The notes: generated by a model from the sequence alone, not told the origin. Shown: positions 1 through 9,670, counted from the stretch's first letter. The stretch is DNA of 64,000 bases from Aciduliprofundum sp. MAR08-339 (GCF_000327505.1 NC_019942.1:620001-684000), one strand, 5' to 3'. Made by a program: numbers and translations.

Positions 1-281
<281 letters not shown>

Positions 282-1325
282 TTAATCCACCTCCACGATC
301 ATGCGTCTGAATTTCAGATACTGCGCATAATCGATGAACTTGCCCCTCTTCACCAGGTCCCATGTTTTTGGTGCTGCGTCTCGATTGAAATTCTCAATCT
401 CATCCGTCACCGTTATGTCAAACGCATCGCTGCCTGCGCCGCTTCCAAAGGAAACGGCGAGTATTCTGTCCCCAGGCTTTGCCACGTCAAGCACAGCGCT
501 GAGCCCTGTGGGTGTTGCACCGGAGTAGGTGTTTCCTATGTAAGGTGTGAGCAGCCCCTGCTGTATCTGCTCTTTTGTGAACCCCAGTCTCTTTCCAACG
601 CGCATTGGAAACTTGCCATTGGGCTGGTGGAAAACCACGTAGTTGTAATCCTTGGGCTTCGTGCCCATTTTATCCATAAGCATCTTCGCTGCTGTCATCA
701 CATGTTTGAAATATGCGGGCTCACCGGTGAATCTGCCGCCATGGGATGGATACCTCTGCCCCTCCCGGCGCCAGAAATCGGGGGTATCGGTAACGAATGA
801 TACGGTGTCGTTTATTTCTGCAATAACTTCCTTTTTCCCTATTATGTATGCCGTTCCCCCTGCCGAGGCTGAATAGTCAAGTGCATCTCCCGGCTGCCCC
901 TGGGAGGTGTCGGTGCCAATTGCAATTCCGTATTCAATCATACCGGCCTTAACCATGGCGTAGACATTCTGCATGGCAGCAGTGCCTGCTTTGCAGGCGA
1001 ATTCCAGATCTGCAGCATGAGCCTTATACGCGCCCACTACCTCTGCAATTAGAGATGCAGTGGGCTTAACCGCGTAGGGATGTGATTCACTACCCACAAA
1101 AATTGCACCTATTTTCTCACCGGGAATGTTCTTCCTGCGCAGTGCATTTCGAAGAGCCTCCACGGCTATTGTGGCAGCATCCTCATCGTAGGCGGGCACA
1201 CTTTTGCTCATTATGCCGAGTCCCTTCTCAGGATGCTCCGGGTTGTCACCCCATATCCTTGCTATCTCCGCAGTCTTTATCCTGTATATGGGTATGTACG
1301 AGCCATAAGTTACAATACCTACCAT
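282..1325 (-). CDS. Hydroxymethylglutaryl-CoA synthase (archaeal type)
   Basis: This 347-residue protein condenses acetyl-CoA with acetoacetyl-CoA to HMG-CoA, the committed step to mevalonate and archaeal isoprenoid lipids. The length matches archaeal HMG-CoA synthases. The thiolase-like fold shows the catalytic cysteine in EFACKAG (C111), an acid in VGSESHPY (E80) and the histidine in FHQPNGKFP (H233). The ATG at 1325 is preceded by GGTGAG as ribosome site. On the minus strand an AAGTTAAATAGG element near 1350-1362 can serve as the TATA box, giving a short leader. It is the first gene of an operon with the thiolase gene. Confidence 0.95.
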   Translation of the reverse strand: MVGIVTYGSYIPIYRIKTAEIARIWGDNPEHPEKGLGIMSKSVPAYDEDAATIAVEALRNALRRKNIPGEKIGAIFVGSESHPYAVKPTASLIAEVVGAYKAHAADLEFACKAGTAAMQNVYAMVKAGMIEYGIAIGTDTSQGQPGDALDYSASAGGTAYIIGKKEVIAEINDTVSFVTDTPDFWRREGQRYPSHGGRFTGEPAYFKHVMTAAKMLMDKMGTKPKDYNYVVFHQPNGKFPMRVGKRLGFTKEQIQQGLLTPYIGNTYSGATPTGLSAVLDVAKPGDRILAVSFGSGAGSDAFDITVTDEIENFNRDAAPKTWDLVKRGKFIDYAQYLKFRRMIVEVD

Positions 1326-1530
1326 ATTCTCACCTGCGGTGTAGAATGAAAATGGCCTATTTAACTTTTATCGTGTTTATGTTCGTTTATTGACGAATTT
1401 TTTGCTTTTTAATTCCTTGATGATATCTCTTTTGGTGTATTTTTGTCATCATAGCCCTCATGGGAGGCAAACCTTTGAATCCACATATTTGTCCAACAAC
1501 ACTTAAAAATGATTAAATCTTCCCGCAATT
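1326..1530. promoter_or_regulatory. Divergent intergenic region with two promoters
   Basis: This 205-base gap separates HMG-CoA synthase (leftward) from sufC (rightward). A minus-strand TATA-like AGTTAAATA lies at about 1350-1360. On the plus strand, CTTAAAAAT at about 1502-1510 lies 25 bases before the sufC ATG, consistent with a leaderless transcript. I see no further gene or clear repeat in it. Confidence 0.5.
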
Positions 1531-2283
1531 ATGAAACTGCTCAAGGTGGAATCTCTCGGAGTTGCCGTGGAGGATAAGGAGATAATCAGGGATATGAATT
1601 TTGAAATGGGAAAGGGGGAAATTCATGTGATCATGGGCCCAAATGGCTCAGGTAAGAGTACCCTGGCCCTGGCTATTATGGGACATCCCTCGTACAGAAT
1701 CACGAGGGGGCACATATATTTTGAGGATAAAATCATAGATTCTCTACCCGTTGATGAGCGTGCCCGTATGGGCATACTGATGGCCTTTCAGGCACCTGAG
1801 GACATTGAAGGGGTGCGAATAATTGACTATCTCACGCTCCTCCTTGAAAAGGTAAGGGGCATGGAAACCTTGGAAGCCAAGGAATTAATATTCAAAAAAG
1901 CAAGAGAGGTCTGGTTCTCAGAAGACACGCTCTCCCGTTACATTAATGTTGGATTCTCAGGTGGTGAGCGCAAGAGATTTGAGATTCTCCAGGCACTTCT
2001 TCTTGAACCCAAACTCCTCATTTTGGATGAGCCCGATAGCGGGGTGGATGTTGACTCTCTAAGCCTCGTGTCCATGAAAATCAGGGAACTATATGAAAGG
2101 GGAACTTCCGTTATGCTCATCACCCACTACGGTAGAATTCTTGAGCACATAGATCCGAGCACTGTGAAGGTGCACATAATAAAGGAGGGCCGTATAGTTA
2201 TGAGTGGTGGGGAGGAACTTGTTGAGAGAATTGAAAAGGATGGATTCAAGAAGGTTTTTGAGGAGTGTGGTTGCAATGAATGA
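1531..2283 (+). CDS. sufC: SufC, ATPase of the SUF iron-sulfur cluster assembly complex
   Basis: A 250-residue ABC-type ATPase without membrane segments. Walker A is GPNGSGKST (residues 36-44), the signature is FSGGERKR, and Walker B is LLILDEPDSGVD; the GVDVD stretch after Walker B is typical of SufC rather than transporter ATPases. It works with SufB as a cytosolic scaffold on which Fe-S clusters are built. It overlaps sufB by 8 bases. Many Fe-S client proteins are encoded in this window (POR, IOR, a Cas4-like nuclease, MobB). Confidence 0.95.
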   Translation: MKLLKVESLGVAVEDKEIIRDMNFEMGKGEIHVIMGPNGSGKSTLALAIMGHPSYRITRGHIYFEDKIIDSLPVDERARMGILMAFQAPEDIEGVRIIDYLTLLLEKVRGMETLEAKELIFKKAREVWFSEDTLSRYINVGFSGGERKRFEILQALLLEPKLLILDEPDSGVDVDSLSLVSMKIRELYERGTSVMLITHYGRILEHIDPSTVKVHIIKEGRIVMSGGEELVERIEKDGFKKVFEECGCNE

Positions 2284-3595
2284 TGTTCAGGATGTTAGGA
2301 GTATTATTGAGGATCAGATTGAGACTCTTCGCAAAAGGAATAGGGAGCCAGAATGGATGACAAAGTTGAGGTACAAGGGGTTGAAGGCATTCTTGGAAGC
2401 ACCGCACAGCGATCCGGTAATTAAGGATCCTCTGGAATTTGTTGTTGGCGCATCGGAGGAAGTTTATCCTGAGGTGAAGAGCCTTGAAGATTTGCCACCA
2501 GAGATGCTTGCACTCTTGGATAGACTTGGCATTGCGGAGGTTGAGAAGAAATACGTTGCTGGACTTGCAGTTCAGAGTGATACGAGCATAGTGCTCAATG
2601 AATTTTTGCAGGCGTGGAGAAAGAGGGGACTCATTGTTGAGAGTATGGAGGATGCTGTACGCAACCATCCTGTCGTTAAGGATCTCTTTATGAAACTTTT
2701 CGATCCCCACGAGAGCAAGTTGGCGGCTTATCACACTGCAATATGGAACGGTGGCGTGTTTCTGCACATAAAATCAGGATTGCGTGTTCCAATGCCCCTT
2801 CATCTATTCTTTCTGATTCAGAACAGCGCAATGGCCCAGGCACCACATATAATAATCAATGCAGAGCCCCATAGCGAGTTGCATCTGATTGAGGGGTGCA
2901 CATCTCCTATTCTTCTCAGACATTCCCTTCACCTGGATATGACGGAGGCGTACATAGGAGAGGGCTCAAAGATCAAACTAAGTGTGCTGCAAAACTGGCC
3001 TGAATACGTGCATACCCGCCCCATGACCCGTGCGAGAATAGGAAAAAATGCAGAGTTCATAAACACAACAGTGGGCCTTGGAACGGGGAAGAGTAATGTG
3101 GCGAATCCTGTTTACTGGATTGATGAGGGGGGTTATGCCGAACTCAACGGGATAATCCTTGGTCAGAAAGATTTTTATGTTGATTTGGGCGGAGAGATGA
3201 ATCTTGAAGGTCCCGGTGCCAGAGGTATAAATGCCAGCAAGAGTGTGATAATGGATGGGAGCACTGTTATAACGAGAGGTGTAATAAGGGCCCGTGCACC
3301 AAAAACAAAGGGTCACATAAGTTGCGACGCTCTAATTCTAAATTCCAAGGCGAGAATGGAAACCTACCCCGGACTTGTATCCGAGGTGGACGATGCCGAG
3401 CTGAGCCACGAGGCGGCCATAGGGAAGATAAGGGAAGAGGAACTCTTCTACCTGATGTCAAGGGGCTTGAAGGAAGAGGAGGCAACGCAACTCATAGTAA
3501 AGGGTTTTGTTGATCCTCTGCTAAAGGATATACCATTGGAATTCGTTGTTGAGATAAGAAAGATAATCGAGATGGCGGTGAGTGGAGGAATGTAG
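2276..3595 (+). CDS. sufB: SufB, Fe-S cluster assembly scaffold
   Basis: A 439-residue SufB/SufD-family protein, partner of SufC. I place the start at ATG 2276 (MNDVQDVRSI) because GAGGAG lies about nine bases before it, inside the end of sufC; an open frame extends further upstream but only in the shadow of sufC. The C-terminal half is the right-handed beta-helix core, with GISCDAL- and SHEAAIGKI-like segments typical of the family (here HISCDALILNSKARMETYPG, SHEAAIGKI). No sufD, sufS or sufU follows, so this is the minimal archaeal SufBC pair. Confidence 0.93.
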   Translation: MNDVQDVRSIIEDQIETLRKRNREPEWMTKLRYKGLKAFLEAPHSDPVIKDPLEFVVGASEEVYPEVKSLEDLPPEMLALLDRLGIAEVEKKYVAGLAVQSDTSIVLNEFLQAWRKRGLIVESMEDAVRNHPVVKDLFMKLFDPHESKLAAYHTAIWNGGVFLHIKSGLRVPMPLHLFFLIQNSAMAQAPHIIINAEPHSELHLIEGCTSPILLRHSLHLDMTEAYIGEGSKIKLSVLQNWPEYVHTRPMTRARIGKNAEFINTTVGLGTGKSNVANPVYWIDEGGYAELNGIILGQKDFYVDLGGEMNLEGPGARGINASKSVIMDGSTVITRGVIRARAPKTKGHISCDALILNSKARMETYPGLVSEVDDAELSHEAAIGKIREEELFYLMSRGLKEEEATQLIVKGFVDPLLKDIPLEFVVEIRKIIEMAVSGGM

Positions 3596-3625
3596 TGAGA
3601 AAACACACCTACTTAGGGGTTTAGA

Positions 3626-3644
3626 AAGGGGGCTTCGCCCCCTT
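3626..3644 (+). terminator. Hairpin terminator after sufCB
   Basis: A perfect 8-base-pair stem (AAGGGGGC / GCCCCCTT) closes a TTC loop at 3634-3636. It starts 30 bases after the sufB stop, and a T-run follows at about 3655-3662 in AGATTTTTTTAC. This looks like an intrinsic terminator. The same T-run also overlaps the likely promoter of the next gene. Confidence 0.6.
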
Positions 3645-3684
3645 CTTGGCAAAGATTTTTTTACTACTTCCCTTTTTATGGCCC

Positions 3685-5928
3685 GTGAACATTCTTGTAA
3701 TTGCGGAAAAGCGCAATGCAGCGCAGCGTATTGCAAAGATTCTATCCGGCGGAAAATTTGAAACGGTTAAGAAGGGAAGAAACGTGTATTACTCGTTCTC
3801 AATGGGTGGTGATAGGTACTTTGTTGTGCCCCTCAGAGGGCACATTCTGCAACTGGATTATCCTGAAAAGTTCAAGAGTTGGAATTTGAAGGACCTGCAG
3901 AAACTTGTGGACGAGGAGCCCGTGAAGATCGTTAAGGAGAAGGGTGTGGCTTCAACTTTAAAAAATTTGGCCAAGGATGCTGATCTGCTGATAATAGCCA
4001 CAGATTACGATAGGGAAGGAGAATTGATAGGCGTGGAGGCCCTGAGCATCTCCGGTTACAGGGGTAAAGTAAAGAGGGCAAAGTTCAGCGCTTTAACCGA
4101 GCAGGAGATAAAAAATGCGTTTGAGAACCTTGTGGATGTGAATTACAATCTTGCAAGTGCAGCGGAGACAAGACAGAAGATAGACCTCGCATGGGGGGCC
4201 TCTCTAACTCGCTTTATCTCTCTTGCCTCCAGAAGAAGGGGTAAGGATTACCTATCAGTAGGGAGGGTACAAAGCCCCACTCTTGCCCTCATAGTCAAGA
4301 GGGAGAGGGAAATCGAGAGTTTTGAGCCCACTCCCTACTGGAACATAGGTGCCAAATTTCACAAGCGTAGAATATTCAGAGGGGAACATATTGCAAATCC
4401 GATATGGAAAGAGGAGGAGGCAAAGAAAATATATGAAAAGATAAAGGATTGCAATGTGGGGAAGGTTCTTGAATACGTTGAAGGAACGAAGAAGATAAGA
4501 CCCCCTTCGCCGTTCAACACCACGGAGTTTCTTAGTGAGGCCACTAAACTGGGATTCTCCGCAGCAAGAGCCATGCGTATCGCAGAGGATCTCTACATGG
4601 GAGGCTACATATCTTATCCCAGAACGGATAACACTGTTTATCCCAGAAGCTTGAATATAAATGCCATACTGAAATCACTTGAAAAATCAAAGTTCTCCGA
4701 AGATGTGAAAAAACTTCAGAAGGAGCGCAGGAAGTACCCAACACGGGGCAAGAAGGAGAGCAAGGATCACCCTCCAATTGTGCCTATGCGCGGTGCAAAG
4801 CTGGATGGAGAGCGCGGTAAAATTTATGAACTCATAGTTAGAAGATTCTTTGCCACCCTTGCCCCTGATATGGAATACGAAGAGAGCACTGCAAAGATAA
4901 GCATATTGGACGAGATCTTTGTAAGCAAGGGAAGGAGAATTCTGAACGAGGGCTGGCACTATTACTATCCCTATTCCAAATTTGAAGAAATCCCTATGCC
5001 CAGATTGAAGGAGGGTGAGGAGATCAGGGTGAAGGGTGTGGAAATTGTAAGAAAGGAAACAAAGCCCCCCAGCAGATACACCCAATCCTCATTGCTCAAA
5101 GAGATGGAGAAACTGAATCTTGGTACAAAGAGCACAAGGGCCGAGATAATTCAGAAACTCTTTGATAGGGGTTATGTTAGGGGGAATCCCATAAGACCAA
5201 CGGATCTTGGAAAAGCGCTGATAGATTCTCTGGAGAAGAACAAGGTTGATGTTGTAAAGCCCGATATGACCGCTAAATTGGAGAGGGATATGGACAGGAT
5301 TGAAGAGGGCTCTGTGAGTGGAGATTATGTTGTGAAGGAATCAAGAGAGATGCTGAAGAGCATATTGAGATCTCTGGAGGAGAATAAGGGAGATGTTGGT
5401 AAGAGTATCAGCAGTTCAATGCGTACCGAGATTGGCGAATGTCCCGATGGAGGAAAACTCATCTACCTTGAGAGAAAGAAACTTGTTGTATGCGAGCACG
5501 GAGAGACTGCGAAGTTTTACAACCTGCCAAAAACGGGTCATGTTGAGTTTCTAAATCGAAAATGCCCGGTGTGTGGATTGCCTCTAATAAAAGTGGTTCG
5601 TAGAGGTCAGAGCCCAGAGATCCGATGCCTGGATTCAAAATGTGAGTATAACAGGAGAAAGGACGTTGTTGGCAAGTGTCCCAAATGCGGGGGAGATCTT
5701 GTGATAAGGCAATCCCGCAATGGCAAACGTTTCATTGGATGCTCAAATTATCCAAAATGCGATGTGACCTATCCCCTGCCCCAGAAGGGTCAGATAATTC
5801 CCACAGGAGAAGTATGTCCGTACTGTGGTGCTCCGTTGATTATCATAAGAAAGAAAGGGCGCAGGGACTGGAAGATCTGTCCCAATATGAACTGCGAGTA
5901 CAACAGGAGGAAGAGGGATGAAGAGTGA
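3685..5928 (+). CDS. topA: DNA topoisomerase I (type IA) with C-terminal zinc fingers
   Basis: A 747-residue type IA topoisomerase that relaxes negatively supercoiled DNA by single-strand passage. The TOPRIM domain opens the protein (NILVIAEKRNAAQRIA, then ATDYDREGE). The active-site tyrosine sits in ISYPRTD at about residue 310. The C-terminus holds three four-cysteine zinc fingers, beginning CPVCG, CPKCG and CPYCG. I chose GTG 3685 because the TOPRIM strand begins there and a T-rich TATA-like element lies 25 bases upstream. A TTG in frame at 3646 would add 13 hydrophobic residues of no family match. The stop overlaps the next gene by 11 bases. Confidence 0.95.
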   Translation: MNILVIAEKRNAAQRIAKILSGGKFETVKKGRNVYYSFSMGGDRYFVVPLRGHILQLDYPEKFKSWNLKDLQKLVDEEPVKIVKEKGVASTLKNLAKDADLLIIATDYDREGELIGVEALSISGYRGKVKRAKFSALTEQEIKNAFENLVDVNYNLASAAETRQKIDLAWGASLTRFISLASRRRGKDYLSVGRVQSPTLALIVKREREIESFEPTPYWNIGAKFHKRRIFRGEHIANPIWKEEEAKKIYEKIKDCNVGKVLEYVEGTKKIRPPSPFNTTEFLSEATKLGFSAARAMRIAEDLYMGGYISYPRTDNTVYPRSLNINAILKSLEKSKFSEDVKKLQKERRKYPTRGKKESKDHPPIVPMRGAKLDGERGKIYELIVRRFFATLAPDMEYEESTAKISILDEIFVSKGRRILNEGWHYYYPYSKFEEIPMPRLKEGEEIRVKGVEIVRKETKPPSRYTQSSLLKEMEKLNLGTKSTRAEIIQKLFDRGYVRGNPIRPTDLGKALIDSLEKNKVDVVKPDMTAKLERDMDRIEEGSVSGDYVVKESREMLKSILRSLEENKGDVGKSISSSMRTEIGECPDGGKLIYLERKKLVVCEHGETAKFYNLPKTGHVEFLNRKCPVCGLPLIKVVRRGQSPEIRCLDSKCEYNRRKDVVGKCPKCGGDLVIRQSRNGKRFIGCSNYPKCDVTYPLPQKGQIIPTGEVCPYCGAPLIIIRKKGRRDWKICPNMNCEYNRRKRDEE

Positions 5929-6772
5929 AACTCTTGCTCAGATAAATATGATGCTCATCTTCCTTGTGGCCAACGTAATGGCCCTTCTTCTCTTTCCAGC
6001 ATACACCATATACGAGGGAGGATTGGGAGAGGAGGGTAGCAATCCTTGGGTTGCAGTTTACTATCTAATCTACGTCATAGCTGTTACCCTTTTAATAGTG
6101 TTCATAGCCAAAAAGGGCAAGAAAAATCTTCTTCGGGGTATATTTTACTTTGCGATTGCCTGGGCCATGTGGTATGCAATCTTTCCACTGCTATACTACT
6201 TTTACATACCCTACTCTGACCTGATTTCATTGGCAATATCCGTGATTCTCACAATTCTCCTCATAAAAAATTCCGAGTGGTATGTTATAAACCTTGTGGG
6301 TATTCTAACCACGGTGGGTGTGGCTCTGATATTCGGATTGAGTTTGACCTTGATACCAATTATCGTTCTCCTGAGTTTATTTGCAATTTATGATGCCATT
6401 GCCGTTTACATGAGCAAGCACATGGTTGCCCTTGCAGATTCTGCCATTGAACACAAGTTGCCTGCAATGTTCGTGGTCCCTGCAAAGAAAGGTTATTCTT
6501 TCAAGAGAGCCAAGGGCAGACCTGGAAAGGGTACCCAGAGAGAGGCCTACTATATGGGATATGGGGATGTTCTCATTCCCGGAATACTCGTTGTGGCTGC
6601 TGAGAGAAATTTTGGTATGCTTGGAGGTATATTCACGCTTGTGGGTGCTCTATCTGCCATGCTCCTTCTGTTCGTGATGGTGAACACCGGAAAGCCACAG
6701 CCCGGATTGCCGTATCTCAACGCGGGTGCCCTAGCAGGATTGATAATTTATCTGCTTCTATTCTTTTTCTGA
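5918..6772 (+). CDS. Presenilin/signal-peptide-peptidase-like intramembrane aspartyl protease (family A22)
   Basis: A 284-residue polytopic membrane protein with about nine hydrophobic segments. The two catalytic aspartates of the presenilin family are visible: YD at 158-159 (LFAIYDAIAVY) and GYGD at 214-217 (MGYGDVLIPG), each in a membrane helix. The third family motif, PAL, is represented by PGL in QPGLPYL (residues 261-267). Between the catalytic helices lies a basic soluble loop (about 189-210). It would cleave substrates within the membrane. An AGGAGG site lies eight bases before ATG 5918 inside the end of topA, so the two are co-translated. Function is inferred from motifs; its substrate is unknown. 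Confidence 0.9.
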   Translation: MKSETLAQINMMLIFLVANVMALLLFPAYTIYEGGLGEEGSNPWVAVYYLIYVIAVTLLIVFIAKKGKKNLLRGIFYFAIAWAMWYAIFPLLYYFYIPYSDLISLAISVILTILLIKNSEWYVINLVGILTTVGVALIFGLSLTLIPIIVLLSLFAIYDAIAVYMSKHMVALADSAIEHKLPAMFVVPAKKGYSFKRAKGRPGKGTQREAYYMGYGDVLIPGILVVAAERNFGMLGGIFTLVGALSAMLLLFVMVNTGKPQPGLPYLNAGALAGLIIYLLLFFF

Positions 6773-6782
6773 TTTCTGAGCA

Positions 6783-6812
6783 ATTTTTATATTTGCGTTA
6801 GGTATAACCTAA
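6783..6812 (+). promoter_or_regulatory. TATA box plus palindromic operator (DtxR/MntR-like)
   Basis: TTTTTATATTT at 6783-6793 is followed by the perfect 15-base palindrome TTAGGTATAACCTAA at 6798-6812. The start codon at 6816 is three bases further on. The layout is TATA box, operator over the transcription start, and a leaderless or near-leaderless gene. TTAGG...CCTAA half-sites resemble those bound by DtxR/MntR/SirR metalloregulators, which fits the metal-binding protein encoded downstream. The assignment to that regulator family is inference. Confidence 0.7.
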
Positions 6813-6815
6813 CCG

Positions 6816-7823
6816 ATGAGAAGAGTAGTTGTGCTCATAATTATCTTCACGTTGCTAATTTCAATTGCCTCAATCCTGCCCAATGGAAGCGCAGACAATG
6901 GGAAAAAAATAAATGTTGTGGCCACACTTGAAATTTTCTCATACTTCGCCGAGGAAATTGGAGGCTCCCGTGTAAATGTGAGTTATATTGTTCCGCAGGG
7001 TGAGGATATACATTCCTATTCTCTGACCTACGGAGATATGAAAAAATTGCAATCTGCAGATCTTATAATTTTAGCCTCCAGCCAGTTCTTTTCAATAGAC
7101 AGAAACATAAGGGAGAAGGTTGAAGGTAAGGAAATCTTGGATTTTGAGGATTATCATGCCAAGCTGTATCCTCTGGGCAGTTTCAAAAGAAATGTACATG
7201 GTTACTGGCTATATCCTCCAAATGCTCTGAATATAACAAGGGCAATTGAAAAAAAATTGGAAGAAATGGATCCTGCAAGTTCCGCCTATTATGAGGATAA
7301 CTTTATGAAATTTGAGAAAAATCTTGAATCTACCCTCAGAAATGTTAGAAATATGGCGAAAAATGCGGATTTGGAAAACAAAACCGCCCTCTTAACAGTT
7401 CCAGGGGCTTTTTATGTGGTTAAGTATCTTGGTATATCCATAGAGGGCACAATTGTGGAAGGCCCACATCAGTTCATAAGCGAGAAGGAGCTGAGCAGGG
7501 TGAAGAAGGATATTCAAAACGGAAAAATAAATTTCATAGTGGATGTTCAGTCACTTCAGAACTCAAGATCCGGACAGATAGCAATCCAGTTGTCCAGAGA
7601 AACAGGGGTGAAAATTGTTTATATTGACATATTCTCAACGTCAAATTACACCAATCTGCTTCTAAAGGATGCGTCCATACTCTCCTATGCCCGTTATGTG
7701 AATCGTTATGGAAATGAGAGTTGTAGTTGCGATTTTTATCTCATAACATCAATCCTGCTTTCCATAATAACGGTCGTGCTCTTTATCATAGCCTACGATT
7801 ACAGAAGGGAGCTGTTAAAATAA
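6816..7823 (+). CDS. Metal-binding substrate-binding protein (ZnuA/TroA family), membrane-anchored
   Basis: A 335-residue extracytoplasmic protein. It has an N-terminal signal sequence (VVVLIIIFTLLISIASILP), then a TroA-type bilobed domain beginning INVVATLEIFSYFAEEIGG. Likely metal ligands lie in GEDIHSYSLTYGD, VHGYWLYPP and VEGPHQFIS. Near the C-terminus there is a membrane helix (ITSILLSIITVVLFIIAY) followed by a basic tail, so it is held by a C-terminal anchor. No ABC permease or ATPase gene is adjacent, so it must pair with a transporter elsewhere or act alone. A palindromic operator precedes it, suggesting control by metal level (Zn or Mn). Confidence 0.85.
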   Translation: MRRVVVLIIIFTLLISIASILPNGSADNGKKINVVATLEIFSYFAEEIGGSRVNVSYIVPQGEDIHSYSLTYGDMKKLQSADLIILASSQFFSIDRNIREKVEGKEILDFEDYHAKLYPLGSFKRNVHGYWLYPPNALNITRAIEKKLEEMDPASSAYYEDNFMKFEKNLESTLRNVRNMAKNADLENKTALLTVPGAFYVVKYLGISIEGTIVEGPHQFISEKELSRVKKDIQNGKINFIVDVQSLQNSRSGQIAIQLSRETGVKIVYIDIFSTSNYTNLLLKDASILSYARYVNRYGNESCSCDFYLITSILLSIITVVLFIIAYDYRRELLK

Positions 7824-8156
7824 TCAAACTAATTTTTTGAATTTCAAAGCAATACCCTTACCCTGCTTTACAACCTTGCAAAGCACCCTGATTCGCTGAC
7901 CTTGATACAGGGAAAGGGGAGCGTGAATAAGTGTAAGTTCTCTCCTTCCATCGCTTATAACGTATGTTCTATGAGTACTATCCATGCTCAAATAAATGCC
8001 CCTCTGGAGCGGTGATGAAGAATCCACAATTATATAATTCTTGAGTCGATCTTCTTTTATGGGATAAATCGTCTCCACAAAACCCTCTGTGATTATCCAT
8101 GTGCCAATATATTTTGCAGAAATTTGAGAGAGAGGGAGAAATTTTACCCTTCTCAT
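7824..8156 (-). CDS. Conserved-looking hypothetical protein, possible OB-fold
   Basis: A 110-residue basic, beta-rich protein without membrane segments. The run of short strands (GTWIITEGFVETIYP, YIIVDSS, QRIRVLCKVV) would suit an OB-fold nucleic-acid-binding protein, but I do not recognise a family. Its ATG overlaps the AMP phosphorylase stop (ATGA), so it belongs to that operon. Its own stop lies back-to-back with the stop of the converging metal-binding-protein gene, with no bases between. Confidence 0.6.
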   Translation of the reverse strand: MRRVKFLPLSQISAKYIGTWIITEGFVETIYPIKEDRLKNYIIVDSSSPLQRGIYLSMDSTHRTYVISDGRRELTLIHAPLSLYQGQRIRVLCKVVKQGKGIALKFKKLV

Positions 8157-9670
8157 TTTTTGTAGGATGGAATACGCTCCAGCAGCATTCCCTCAATTTT
8201 TAGGGGTTTTAACATTTTGGCTAGTTTAACTGCTTCTTCCAGTTTGGCCTTGGAATCCGCATAGATCACATACAGTACTTCTCCCTTTTCAGTTTTCTCA
8301 CTCTTTTTCCTGTTGAGCAATATTCCTGCACCCTTGTCCTTTGGGGCTCCTGCAGTTCTTGCAATCTTCACCAGCGCTTTATTTGAGACTATTGAGATGT
8401 ATCCGTCTTCCGGTGAATGTATTTCTGCTTTGTATTTGCCTATGGGGACATCCTCGCTCTTTTCAATTCCCCTTGAACCCTGGGCATTGATGATTTCAAG
8501 AAACTTCTCCCTTGCCTTTCCACTTTTCAAAACATTTTTTGCCATTGCCTTTCCCTCTCCCCTCTCTGCCACATTTCCAAGTTCAAGGAGCATGCCCGCA
8601 ATGTCCGTTGCCTTTTCAATGAGCGAGTTACTTACATTTTTCCCTTCAAGGGCCTGCATCGCCTCACGGGCCTCAAGGGCTGGGCCAATGGCACGGCCAA
8701 TTGGCTGTCCACCGTAGGTCACGGCTGCCTCAATGGTTATGCCTAACCTCTCCCCAAGTTCTATGAAATCCATGGCGTATTTTCTTGCGGTCTTCTCGTC
8801 AGGCACTTTAGTTTCTGGACCCATTGGAATGTCAAGAACCATGTAATTTGCGCCCACAGCCTTCTTTTTTGCCATCACGCTTGCTAAAACCTGAGAATGC
8901 GGGTCGATTCCCAGTGGATATTCAACCTTCACAATCTTATCGTCTGCAGGTGCAAGATTAACCGCGCCGCCCCATGTGAGCGTGGCTCCAACCTCGTCTA
9001 CTATTCTCCTTATATCCTTTACACTAAGTTTAACATTTGTAAGGACTTCCATTAGATCCGCCGTGCCTGCGGCACTGCTTATGGCCCTTGATGAGGTTTT
9101 GGGTATTTTCAATCCCATGCTGGCCGCTATGGGTACAGCTATGGGTGCATACTTATTTCCGGGTACTCCTCCTATGCTGTGAACATCAAACACTGTGTAT
9201 TCAAAATCAATTGTTTCGCCTGTTTCCACCATCGCCTTTGTCATCCACTCGGTCTCATCCATGTCCATGCCACGAATCTGAATCGCCGTTACATAGGATG
9301 CCAGTTCAATGTTTGATAGACTATCATCCACAATGTCTCTCACGATCTGATATATCTCATCCTTTGTGAGTTTTTCACCGGAGATCTTTTTCTTTATATA
9401 ATCCACACTCATGGGTCTCACAGTTGGAGCGATGTTCACCTTATCTCCATTTTTTACGCTTAATTTCTCACTGATCTCAACGAACATCCCTATCTCTCCC
9501 CTTTTAATCATACTTTCAGAAATGTTCACTATGGCCGTTGTGACAGTGCCCCTCCTTGTGACCTTAACCCTGTCCTGTGGGTGGAGCCCAAGTTCCTTTG
9601 CATCTTCCTCGTTCAGTATGATCTCCAATCCTCCAACCTCAACATCAATCCTCTTTACCTTCAATTCCAA
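8153..9670 (-). CDS. AMP phosphorylase (archaeal thymidine phosphorylase-like)
   Basis: A 505-residue enzyme of the nucleoside phosphorylase II family that converts AMP plus phosphate to adenine and ribose-1,5-bisphosphate. About 85 N-terminal residues form the archaeal extension (MELKVKRIDVEVGG), which distinguishes AMP phosphorylases from bacterial thymidine phosphorylases. The core contains DVHSIGGVPGNKYAPI and LTWGGAVNLAPADD. The start is TTG 9670: no in-frame ATG fits, and a very strong GGAGGTGATGA ribosome site ends five bases before it. It overlaps the upstream R15P isomerase gene by 26 bases, placing two successive enzymes of the AMP pathway in one operon. Confidence 0.92.
   Translation of the reverse strand: MELKVKRIDVEVGGLEIILNEEDAKELGLHPQDRVKVTRRGTVTTAIVNISESMIKRGEIGMFVEISEKLSVKNGDKVNIAPTVRPMSVDYIKKKISGEKLTKDEIYQIVRDIVDDSLSNIELASYVTAIQIRGMDMDETEWMTKAMVETGETIDFEYTVFDVHSIGGVPGNKYAPIAVPIAASMGLKIPKTSSRAISSAAGTADLMEVLTNVKLSVKDIRRIVDEVGATLTWGGAVNLAPADDKIVKVEYPLGIDPHSQVLASVMAKKKAVGANYMVLDIPMGPETKVPDEKTARKYAMDFIELGERLGITIEAAVTYGGQPIGRAIGPALEAREAMQALEGKNVSNSLIEKATDIAGMLLELGNVAERGEGKAMAKNVLKSGKAREKFLEIINAQGSRGIEKSEDVPIGKYKAEIHSPEDGYISIVSNKALVKIARTAGAPKDKGAGILLNRKKSEKTEKGEVLYVIYADSKAKLEEAVKLAKMLKPLKIEGMLLERIPSYKK

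Noticed and set aside
2204-2275. Upstream extension of the sufB frame
   Set aside because: It lies inside sufC in another frame; the ribosome site supports ATG 2276.
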